DNA of 12,373 bases from JBBILU01 sp037444775 (GTDB taxonomy: Bacteria; Patescibacteriota; Gracilibacteria; BD1-5; UBA6164). Where the stretch lies: assembly GCA_037444775.1 (NCBI GenBank), contig JBBILU010000034.1:1-12373 (forward strand), read 5' to 3'. The position numbers and the translations under genes were made by a program. The notes beneath the pieces are model-generated. The model was not told the origin of the DNA and ran no database searches. It saw only the letters and a list, made by a program, of their open reading frames with translations. Below are positions 1-8,209 of the stretch, in pieces; position 1 is the first letter of the stretch; every line of letters begins with the position of its first letter.

Positions 1-38
1 AAAAGTTTTTGAATGATATTCATTCAAAAACTTTTTTT
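1..38. terminator. Intrinsic terminator, 16-bp perfect stem
   Basis: A perfect inverted repeat (AAAAGTTTTTGAATGA, 1-16, pairing with 20-35) has a 3-base TAT loop and runs into seven T residues (32-38). On the + strand this would end a gene lying off the left edge. The four A residues at 1-4 give only a short T tract on the minus strand within the window. Confidence 0.7.
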
Positions 39-60
39 ACTTTTTCTTGTTATAAATACT

Positions 61-95
61 AAAAAAGACAGAATATTTATTATTCTGTCTTTTTA
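61..95 (-). terminator. Intrinsic terminator of the surface-protein gene (bidirectional)
   Basis: AAAAAGACAGAATA (62-75) pairs perfectly with TATTCTGTCTTTTT (81-94) around a 5-base loop. On the minus strand the hairpin starts 5 bases after the TAA stop of the TPDTG-anchored protein gene and is followed by a T tract. It is symmetrical, so it can also act on the + strand. Confidence 0.8.
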
Positions 96-99
96 CTTA

Positions 100-1110
100 T
101 TAAGCTATTTTCCTTCTAAATGTTTTTTTATATAAATATAATCCAGTATTTATTCATAAAGCTAGTAAAATTAATACCCAAGTTTCTGCTCAAGTGTCAG
201 GAGTTTGTTTCGCATCTAAAGCTAAGTTTTCTAATTGAGTTCTTACTTCTTCTTTTTCTCAACTTCAAGAAGTTGTTCAAGATTTGGTTTCTTCTTCACT
301 TTCTCATAATAATTTTTTTATTTCTTCACTTAATGCTGAATTCATTTCAATAGATGAATTAGATGATGTATTTGTTCATTCTAGTTTATTCATAAGTTGT
401 TCTTCCAAAGACTTATCTCATCATTTTACTACAGGAATATTTGCTCAAGCACTTGAAAAGTCGAAGAATCAATTCTCAAATGTAATACTATCTCCTGAAG
501 TAGACTTCAATTCACTAATTGTTGTTATATAATCACTATTTGCTTCTAAATTATCAATTAACTTAATAGAAATAGTTTTTTTATCAATATTATTAGGAAT
601 AATGGAAGAAGAGTTTATTTTTTTCCAAATTTTAAATTCAAATTCTGATTCATCTAAAGATTTTTTGAAATAAACTTCAATAGTTCTCAATGTAACAATT
701 TTTATTTTTTCAATTCATTGATCTCATTCTGGTGGTAACTTATTTGGAATTTCTTGTCCAATTATTTCACCTCATAAATCAAAATCTATATTTCCATCAA
801 CTCAGAATATTGAAAGTATAGAGTAAGATGATTCTGCTGTTATATCGGATGAAACTTTCAATATTAACTTTTTAGAATTTTCAGTATCTCTTGATATAGA
901 TTCTGCTGTTATATCTTTAAAAATTTTCAAATCTCAACTTAAAGAATCAGTAACAAATGGAATATCTGTTTTTAATTTCATTTCAACTTCTGTTGCAGAC
1001 AGAGCTTTCATACTTTGAATTTCTCATGCAGAGTTAGATGCGAAAGAAATATTTGTTGATACCAACATTGTAATCATTGCTAATGCAATATATTTTATAG
1101 TTTGTCTCAT
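100..1110 (-). CDS. Secreted Ig-like-domain protein with TPDTG sortase-type C-terminal anchor
   Basis: 336 residues with UGA read as Gly. Residues 1-25 are a signal peptide: basic MRQTIK, a hydrophobic stretch, probable cleavage near SFA/SN. Residues 30-115 and 135-215 look like two divergent Ig-like beta-sandwich domains of the SbsA/Big_5 kind; each has a T-E-V-type strand near its start and ends in a Y-(S/T)-x strand (SSYSILSIF, SDYITTISE). Residues 230-300 are a low-complexity, Ser/Glu/Gly-rich linker. The C-terminus has the order of a sortase substrate: TPDTGAE (303-309), a hydrophobic segment WVLILLALGINTGLYLY, then a basic tail KKTFRRK. Export and covalent or membrane anchoring at the cell surface are inferred; the ligand is unknown. 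The ATG at 1110 is chosen because the signal peptide starts there. It ends with tandem TAA TAA followed at once by a terminator. It is separated from the Wadjet operon by 208 bp, so it is probably its own unit. Confidence 0.85.
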
Positions 1111-1150
1111 ATATTTAAATTTAAAAAGTAAAGTATTTTTTAAGACAAAT

Positions 1151-1183
1151 ATATTAAAACATAGATTTGACATTAAGTCAAAT
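1151..1183 (-). promoter_or_regulatory. Possible promoter and operator-like inverted repeat upstream of the surface-protein gene
   Basis: On the minus strand TTGACT (1176-1181) is a good -35 match. Candidate -10 elements are TAATAT (1151-1156, spacing 19) or TTTAAT (1153-1158, spacing 17). The -35 lies inside a perfect 7-bp-arm inverted repeat, ATTTGAC-N5-GTCAAAT (1165-1183), the sort of dyad a repressor could bind. The AT-rich background makes chance matches likely. Confidence 0.35.
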
Positions 1184-1231
1184 AGTATTTATAAAAATAT
1201 TTATAAAAAGTCTAGTATTACAATGTAATAG

Positions 1232-1258
1232 CTATTTTAAAGCAAAAATCTAAAATAG
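1232..1258. other. Weak hairpin downstream of jetD
   Basis: CTATTTTA and TAAAATAG form an 8-bp stem around an 11-base loop in the interval between the jetD stop (1319) and the surface-protein promoter. No T tract follows it on either strand, so termination of the Wadjet transcript here is uncertain. No other terminator is visible between 1111 and 1318, and no gene. Confidence 0.25.
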
Positions 1259-1318
1259 TAAATTTTAATTAGTGATGATATAATTAAAGATATTAAGTTG
1301 AAACTTTCTAACAGAACT

Positions 1319-2482
1319 TTATTTAAAAAACAAAAAAGATCTAATATATTCTTCTGTTATATTTTCTTGTTCTAATCTCATATTATGAATATAAACTAAA
1401 TCTAGCATATCTAACTCATCTTCAGTTAAATACTCTGCTAAAACTTTTATTTCTTCTCTTGAAATTAGTTGTCATTCTATTTCGAATTTACTAAAAGTAT
1501 TAAAAGTTTCTCTATCCATAAAAATACTTTTTGTATGAGGAAAACTTTTTTTTAAGTTTCAAAGTATTTTGTATCAATGACAATCTATATCTCAAAAATA
1601 GTAAATTTCTTTTTCTTTTAAAAATCATACATTTTTTAAATTTAGCACATTAAATCAAGCTCACCAAATAGCTATAGAATTTGCTATTTTAGGGAAACTT
1701 AAATAATTTATTTCATTTTCAATAATATAAATTTTTTTTATATTTGGATTAAAATTAAATTGGGAAAAATCTGATATTTTCAAAGAAATATCATCTATTT
1801 GGCATCCAAAATAATTTTGTTTTAATTCATTATCCAAAAATCTAAATCTAACAAAGTTTTCTTTTATTTTTATTCAGAATTTTTCTTCAAAAGTGTTTCA
1901 AATAAGTTCTATTCATATTTGTTCAAACAAAAAATCTAAGATTTGCTCTAAAATTTTCTTATTGTTTTCTATAAATTTTGATGAAACTTTTATTGGAAGT
2001 TCTCTAAAATAGAGATTTGATTTTGTATTTTGTAAAAAATATTCTATACAAAGCAAAATATCAAGCCATTTAGAAGAATTTTCATTTACTATTTTATACT
2101 TTTTTTCTAAAAAAATTGCAAAATTATTTTTAAGAAAAAAATTTCACAATTTTGAAGAATAAATTTTATCTAAATTAGTACAAAATTCATTATAATCTTT
2201 TTTCTTATCTGTAAAAATTAAATAATTTTCTAATGACACAAAATTGATAGATTCTATTAATGTTCATTTTTGAGTTTTCACTGTATTTAGACAAATAAAA
2301 TTAAATTTATCTTTTAGTTTTTTTATTTCTAGTTGAAACAAATCTATCTCTTTTTCATTTCATTTTATACTGATTTTTGGCACACTAAAAATTAAATCAA
2401 AACTTTTTTCTTTATTTTGTATTTTTAATTTTAGAAGTTCTTCATAGGATTTTCTTACTTTTTGTAAAAATTTTTGAAACAT
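1319..2482 (-). CDS. jetD: Wadjet protein JetD: Toprim-domain nuclease subunit (DUF3322/DUF2220)
   Basis: 387 residues. In Wadjet/Mks systems this topoisomerase VI-like subunit cleaves DNA caught by the JetABC motor. The N-terminal half (about 1-210) fits the DUF3322 wing region; the C-terminal half (about 225-387) is the DUF2220 Toprim domain. Seen directly: the acidic Toprim start IENEINYL with E255, then the strand AIWGAGFNVLNL, then GDIDCHG (297-303) with D298 and D300 as the metal-binding DxD, followed by FMDRETF and a C-terminal RLEQENI motif typical of JetD. Both glycines of GDIDCHG are UGA codons. Length is normal for the family. An in-frame TAA lies a few codons upstream of the ATG, fixing the start. 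It is last in the operon, 75 bp after jetC, with no overlap. Catalytic residues look intact, so activity is expected. Confidence 0.93.
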
Positions 2483-2557
2483 AGTATTTTAAGTTATTTT
2501 TTTCTTTTGTTAATTTTTCTATTTTTTTAGCTAACATTTTTTTCTTTTCAAATATTT

Positions 2558-5500
2558 CTAACTTTCTATCTTTTTCCTTGTTTTTATATTTATTTGGTTT
2601 TTATATGATTTATCTCAATTAGGATTTGAAATAAAATAAATAGTATTTACATAATCTTCCAAAACATTTATGGTATTTGTTGGAGTTATAATAAAAAGTT
2701 GAAAATCAAGTTTTCCAAATAAATCAAGTACAAATTTTGAATTATCCATATCAAGTTTTGCAAAAACCTCATCAATTACAACTAATCTAAATGTTTTTGA
2801 AAAATCATTTTGTATTAAATTATGATTTTCTTCTTTTACTCAATATTGATACAAAAGGGAAGAAGCCAAAACTAAATAAGCAAGTTTTATTGTTTGTCAT
2901 CAAGATTTTCCACTTGAAGATTCAAACACATCTTTGATTTCATCTCACAAAATAAATTTTTCTTTTATATTAAACAAAAACCAATTTCTCACATCAATCA
3001 CTCTACTTTTCCATTCTATTTGCTTATTATCAAGCATTTTTTCCATAAGACTTTTAATATTTTCAAATTCTTTTACTTTGTCAGTTATATCTAACTCTCT
3101 TCTATAAACAACTTTTTCTCTAAAATCTTTTTTAAATTCTTCTATTCAATCAAGCTTTTTGGTGTTATTCTTGAGATTTATTTCTATATAAGTTTCTTTA
3201 GAATAAGGAATTTCTCTCAGAGTTTTATTTATAGAATCTATCTTTGTTTTGATTTTGTGTTCTTCATTCTCCAAATCTGTATAAAAATCTTGTAATCTGA
3301 TGAACAAAGTTTCTCTAAACTCTTTTTCAAATTTTTGTTTATATTTATATAGTTCTTCATCTTTGATTTTGTGATATTCTTGCTCTAAATAATCCCAAAA
3401 TTCTTTTGATGATATTGAGCTTGGAGCTTCTAATTTTTCTGTATCTGTCATCTTGAATTCTTTGTATTTTCCTGCAATTCAATTTAGTTTGTTGTTAAGA
3501 GTTTGTAAAGCTTCATTTAATCTATCTTTTTTTCTCCTCATTTGAGATATTTTTTCTTCTTTTACCTGAAAAATACTTGATAAACTTATTTCTCATAAAG
3601 CATATTTAGAATTTTCAAAAATGGCTTGAATTGAAAAAATATCTATTTTTTCAAGACTTTTAGAAATCTGATATATTTTATTTTCTGTATTTTCAATATC
3701 TTTTTCTATAACTCAAATATCTTTTTCTATTTTGGTTTTATTTTGTTCTTCTTTTTCTATTTGTGCTTGTAAAAGTCTTATTTCATTTTCATATTTTTTG
3801 ATACTAGAATTATTTGCCAAAAGTTCTTTTTTCTCTTGTTCTAATTTATCTATTTCTAGCTCATACACTTTATAATCAAGAAGAGAGAAATGATTATATA
3901 TTTCTAGTTTTGTTATAAGTTTTAGCTTAGTTTCTATTTCTGATTTTTCTTTGCTTAGAGTAAATAACTTTTCTTCATTTTTTAGATAACTTTTTTGGAT
4001 TTTATCTAGATCATTTTGTAAAACTTTTATCTTATCAGTATTATTCCATCACAAAATATAATTTCTTTTATCAAAACTTCTATCATCTTTTAAATAAGAA
4101 TTTTTATTTTTGATAAGCCCAGAAATAGTCAAAACTTTTGGATTATTATAATAATCTTTATTATCTGCTTTTTCTAAACAAATATAATCAAATCTTTCTT
4201 CTAATTGAGAAACAACAAAATTTGAAAAAAATCACATATCTTTGAAATCCAGTAGAGATAAAACATTTTTTGTCTCTACATCTTTTTGAGAAGACAAAAT
4301 ATTTTTTGTCTCTACTTTATTATATTTTAATTTTCCTTTTAAATTATTATTATCAACATAATGATTTATTTTTTGTAAAATATCTTCTGAAACAAGCATT
4401 TCCATTCAGAAAGAGTGAAGAAGCTTTTCTATAGCCATTTCCCAATTTTTTTCTGATTCTTTTACTTTTACAAGTTCACAAATAAAAGGAAGTTCACTTT
4501 CTGAAATTTTTATTGAATTACAAAGTTCTTTTCTTATTTTCTCCAAACTTTCAGGAAGTAAATTTTGTCTTGATTGCAAATATTTTATTTCTTTTTCTAA
4601 GTCTTGTTTTTTATTTTCTAGGTCTAACTTTGTATTTTTTGCCTCAAATATTTTAGTTTCTATTTCTTCTTTTTCCTTTTCAAAAGTAAAAAACTTACTT
4701 TTTATTTGTAAATTATTTTCTTCAAAACTTTCAGAAGTATTAAAAAATTCTAACTCTAAATTTTTTGTGATTTCTGTATAATTTCTATTGTTTATTTGTT
4801 TAATGTTTTTTTCTTTATTTGCTTCTTTCAAAGCAAATTCTATGCTATTTAATCTTTTTGCATAATCTGAATTGGAAATCAGATTTTCTATTTCATTTTT
4901 ATTTTTTCTTATTTTTTCTAAATTTTCTACTACTTTTTCTCTTGAAATATTTTGATGATGCAAGGTTTTTTCTAATTCTTCTTTATGATTTATTCTTAAA
5001 TCTTTCTCTTTTATCGCACTGAAGTGTCAGAAATTCTCCTCTAAAAAGTTTATTTCAAATATTTCTTTTGAAACATTTTCATAATCTTTTTTTGATTGCA
5101 TAAATGGTTCTAAAGTTTCAAGTTTTTTTTCAGATAATACTATTTTTTCATAAATATCTTTTACTCATAAATAATTTTTTTCTATTTCTTCAAGTTCTCA
5201 CAAAATGTGAGGATTATTTTCAAGCATATTTTCTCTAAAAAAAGAATTTAAATCTTTGATTTCTTTTAGTGAAACTACCTTATTAAATAATTCAACTGCA
5301 TTTGATCTGAGTCAAAAAATACTTGAAAAACTTTGCATATATTCTGAAAATTTATCATAAAGTTTTGTGTCTTTTTTGGCTTTAAGAATTGATTTTAATT
5401 TGGAAGAAGAGTTTTCATTATTTATAATAGAAATAAAATCATTTTTTATGAATAATTCCTGTTCAGAAATTACAAAAAATTTATCTACAGTGTCATTTGT

Positions 5501-5899
5501 AGTATTTCTCAAAAAGCTTACTAAACTTATTTCTTTTCAAGAAAAATCATCATAAAAATATCACAAAATCACACTGTAAGTAAGGTTTCAGTTTTCATTT
5601 CATCTTAAAAAAACTGTTTTAATTCATTCATCAGTTTCTTCATTTTTATAAGCTCATTTCATATAACTCATTTCATTTCTAGACTTTTTTCATCATCAAT
5701 CTGTAGCTGAAAGGTTATATTTTCTTGATTGGTTTGGGACAAGTAAAGAAACTAGTGCATCAACCAAAGTTGATTTTCAGCTTCAATTATCTCAAGAAAC
5801 AACAGTAATATTTTCATCCAAATAAAAAGTTTCTACTTCATTATCAAAAGTTCACCAGTTAAATATTTCAAGTTTTTTTAAATAAAATCAAGATTGCAT
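2558..5899 (-). CDS. jetC: Wadjet protein JetC: SMC/MukB-like ATPase
   Basis: 1113 residues. It is the motor ATPase that with JetA and JetB extrudes DNA loops and senses small circular DNA. The head is split as in SMC proteins: near the N-terminus FNWGTFD then Walker A GDNGSGKST (36-44); near the C-terminus the signature SGKSGGQ (996-1002), Walker B VVIDEV with D1043/E1044, and D-loop AKLD (1047-1050). All three Walker A glycines and both glycines of the signature SGG are UGA codons. Between the heads lie long Glu/Lys/Leu-rich coiled coils (about 240-460 and 630-950) flanking a hinge (about 490-625) with family-typical stretches such as RFDYICLEKA. The hinge carries an in-frame repeat insertion (about residues 527-549, VETKN occurring twice). 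Frame is continuous from the ATG at 5899 to the TAG at 2558 once UGA is sense. The start lies 95 bp after the jetB stop, behind a double-hairpin repeat. Confidence 0.95.
4250..4316. repeat. Paired palindromic repeats inside the jetC hinge coding sequence
   Basis: On the + strand CAGTAGAGAT begins at 4250 and pairs its GTAGAGA with TCTCTAC ending at 4279. After 12 bases a second palindrome AGACAAAA-TATT-TTTTGTCT (4292-4311) follows, ending in TCTCTACT. The two units share the direct repeat TTTTTTGTCTCTAC. In the jetC frame they encode VETKNILS and VETKNVLS separated by SQKD. The outline (CAGTAGAGAT...TCTCTAC, short spacer, AAGA...TCTCTACT) mirrors the element between jetB and jetC, so both are probably the same repeat family. 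Confidence 0.7.
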
Positions 5900-5930
5900 A
5901 TTTTTATGTGTAAAAAATAAATTAAAATTT

Positions 5931-6003
5931 ATTCAGTAGAGATGTTGTATTGCAACATCTCTACAAAATCACAAGATGTTTCAGAGAAACATCTCTACTG
6001 AAT
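5931..6003. repeat. 73-bp double-hairpin repeat between jetB and jetC
   Basis: The outer ends are a 16-bp perfect inverted repeat: ATTCAGTAGAGATGTT (5931-5946) and its complement (5988-6003). Inside, GTAGAGATGTTG (5936-5947) pairs with CAACATCTCTAC (5953-5964), and AGATGTTTC (5974-5982) pairs with GAAACATCT (5986-5994). In jetABCD mRNA it could fold as two adjacent stem-loops or one long stem. The TAG stop of jetB (5995-5997) lies inside the element. Its GTAGAGA(T/C)G...C(A/G)TCTCTAC core resembles dispersed palindromes I recall from cyanobacteria and Bacteroidetes; that likeness is from memory. Confidence 0.85.
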
Positions 6004-6561
6004 ATTTTCTTTTAAATGAGATAAAATTTCCTCCATTTTTTGAACAGAAAGTTTTACTTTCAGTATTTTATTTATTTTGTATTGAGAATTTCACACATCT
6101 TTCAAGATTCATAATTCAATAGTTTTATTCAAAATTCATTGAGTTTCTGTTATTACTTTTTTCTCATCATTATCATATTTTTCTTTCAAAAAATCTTTGA
6201 GAGAACTTTTTATTTCATCAAGTGTTATTATACAACTGTTTGCATAAATATCAGTTTCTTTTTTGTACATATATTCTCTCAAAATACACAAGAAAAGAGT
6301 TACTCAAAAAGAAAGCTTTTGTTTTTTTGACAAACTTTCAGATTCCATATCTTCCATTTCTTCCAAATAAGCAAAACCATTATTTTCTTCTATTTTTATA
6401 GAATAACTCATTACTTCAAAGTAAGTTTTAATTTCATTTATATTTTTTATTAAATTTCTCCAATCTTTTTCATTTTCTACTGAGATTTCTTTGTTGTTTA
6501 AAAGTTTATTTACCAGATATCACCAATCTTGAACATTTTTTAAATTTAAATTATCTTGCAT
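5995..6561 (-). CDS. jetB: Wadjet protein JetB: MukE/KITE-like subunit (DUF4194)
   Basis: 188 residues, a normal size for DUF4194. JetB is the small winged-helix subunit that bridges the JetA kleisin and the JetC SMC heads. Seen: a family-like central helix after a Ser-Leu-rich turn, SLSKKQKLSFGVTLFLCILREYMYKK (only key positions matter: L77, L83, L89, L91, L94, R95, E96), an Asp/Glu-rich region following (IITLDEIKSSL), and a C-terminal winged-helix-like part with ELGILKDVGNSQYKI. There are no catalytic residues in this family. It starts 40 bp after the jetA stop; the stop codon and the last two residues (IQ) are encoded by the palindromic element at 5931-6003, so the original C-terminus may have been altered. 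Identification rests on its position between jetA and jetC plus the central motif. Confidence 0.88.
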
Positions 6562-6601
6562 ATTTTTTGTGTTATTTGTAGAGTTCTTTCTTTGAAAGGT
6601 A

Positions 6602-8044
6602 TTATTTCAAAAATTCTATTTTCCCACTTTCTAAAACTAAATTATTTTTTATTCACTTTATTTCAAATTCATACTTTTCAGATTCTGAAATATTTCATTT
6701 TATACTTTTGGCAAGTTTTACATATTGCATAAACTCATCAATTCCATATTTTATAGGATATTTTTTTAAGATTTCATTTAATTCAGCTTTTTCTTTTTGG
6801 CTTAAAATAGAATAAATTCTTTTTTTAATTTCACTTTCTGAGAGACTTGTATATTTAAAAATATTTTCTATGTTTAATTCTAAATTTTCCTTTTTTTCTT
6901 GTTCTAAATCATATTTGTTTAAAGAAACTGACTTTTTTGTTTCAAAAAAGTTTTTTCAAATAAATAAATCTATAGAAATTCAATCCTCTATTTCTATTAA
7001 ATTACTTTTGTAATTAATTTTTTTTAGATTTTCTAAATAAAACTTTTTGATGTTTTTTATTAAATTAATTCCAGCTTTTCTTTCTTTTGAAGAAGATTCA
7101 TTAAAAATATCTCTTAATTTTGAAACTATAAAAGTCTTTTTTGCATAAGCTCTTTTTTTGCTTTTTAATAAGTCAACTTCTATTAAACTTCTTATTGATT
7201 TTTGTTTTTCTAGTTCTGAAATAATTTCAAATTTAGAAAAAACTTCTTCCAAACTTTGAATTAATTCTTTAGGTTTTTTAGAATAAAATTGTTCAAATCA
7301 TTCAAAACTTTTTCATTGAGGAGAAGAATTTATTTTGCTTTCTATTTGCTCTAAAGTATCTCAAAGGAGCTTTCATTTGTTTAAATCTTCATTATTGGAT
7401 TTTTTGTTTATATCAAGGTAAATATTTTCAAAAACAGTTTCAACTTTTCTGAAACTTGTGGGAAGTTTTTTTAGAATTTCTTTTGCCGCAACATATTTAT
7501 CATATACTTCTTCTTCAAATGATTCCAATTTTCCTGATTCTATAAGCCTCTTTTTGTTTTCTAAATCTTTAATTTGTCTATCTAACTCTTTTAAGTTTTG
7601 TTCTTTGAGAGAACCAGAAGAAAAAGCTACAAACTTTAGATTTGAAAGAGCATTCTCAAAATCAGATTTTACAGATGCATGTATATACTTTTCTTCTATT
7701 CATAAATTATCAACAAAATTGATAACTTGAAGAGCATAGTCTGAAAGCTCTATATTATAATCATTTTCAAAATCTCAGATTTCTATTCTTCTTAAAAACT
7801 GATTTTTTATCCAAGATTCAATATAATTTTTTGCATTTTCTTCTTTTTTCTCTTGAAATGAGGTATTCTTGTTAAAATCTTTGATAAATATTTCTAATTC
7901 TTTTTCTAATTTCAACTGTTTTATAATATCGTTTTGGTTATTTTTATTTCTAAAAATATGAAACAAAAAAGAAATGATAAACTCAAAGTTTTCACTTCTT
8001 AATAATTTCAAAATAGGATTTTCTAATTTTTCAGTTAAAAGCAT
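6602..8044 (-). CDS. jetA: Wadjet protein JetA: kleisin-like subunit (DUF3375)
   Basis: 480 residues, the usual DUF3375 length. JetA is the MukF/kleisin-like subunit that closes the JetC ring. Residues 1-85 form a helical winged-helix-type N-terminus (NPILKLLRSENFEFIISFLF pattern), about 125-175 hold the SSGSLKEQNLKELDRQIKDL-like region and a short Glu/Lys coiled coil, and KKLPTSFRKVETVF (192-205) matches the conserved L-P-x-x-F-R-x-V-E segment of the family. The rest is helical and Lys/Glu-rich, with no catalytic motif expected. The ATG at 8044 is preceded by a good promoter (8074-8101). It heads the operon and is followed 40 bp later by jetB. Its first 42 codons plus upstream sequence recur at 8349-8512. 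Confidence 0.92.
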
Positions 8045-8080
8045 TATGATAGCATCTTATTTTTAATGGATTCAGTATAG
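7917..8080. repeat. 164-bp direct repeat, copy 1 (jetA 5' end and -10 region)
   Basis: Identical to 8349-8512 except for three substitutions (near 7930, 7960 and 8013), offset exactly 432 bp. It covers the first 42 codons of jetA, the untranslated leader and the -10 hexamer, and stops two bases beyond it. This copy is continuous with the full jetA reading frame and is therefore taken as the source. Confidence 0.95.
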
Positions 8081-8101
8081 AAAAAATGTTATTTTATGCA
8101 A
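8074..8101 (-). promoter_or_regulatory. Sigma70-like promoter of the jetABCD operon
   Basis: On the minus strand TTGCAT (8096-8101), 16 bases, TATACT (8074-8079), with the jetA ATG 29 bases further on. The -10 lies within the duplicated 164 bp; the -35 lies outside it, so only this copy has a good -35. It is divergent from the candidate promoter at 8167-8195. Confidence 0.6.
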
Positions 8102-8166
8102 GATTTTTTTAAAAATCACATCTATCGTCCCGTTTCAAATCCGACCAGTTTTGTTAGATTCAAAAC

Positions 8167-8195
8167 TTGGACTTAAAAACTAATTATATTAATAT
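8167..8195 (+). promoter_or_regulatory. Sigma70-like promoter of the broken ATPase gene
   Basis: TTGGAC (8167-8172), a 17-base spacer and TAATAT (8190-8195), with the ATG at 8210. It faces away from the jetA promoter, so the 165-bp interval 8045-8209 is a divergent control region. Confidence 0.5.
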
Positions 8196-8209
8196 GATAA
8201 TGTTTAAAT

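Noticed and set aside
284..532. + strand open frame opposite the surface-protein gene
   Set aside because: It is antisense to a gene with signal peptide and anchor; it has no start context or recognisable domain.
2130..2170. Suspected frameshift in jetD around an AT homopolymer
   Set aside because: Recounting the seven-base T run on the minus strand restores one continuous frame, and the total length divides by three.
4250..4316. CRISPR-like array from the repeated TTTGTCTCTAC units
   Set aside because: There are only two units, palindromic, inside a coding frame, with no regular spacers or cas genes.
7458..7730. + strand open frame opposite jetA
   Set aside because: It is a shadow of the DUF3375 coding frame on the other strand.
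8124..8150. tRNA gene suggested by a TTCAAAT T-loop-like sequence
   Set aside because: The bases flanking it do not pair as a T-stem, and no acceptor, D or anticodon arm is visible.
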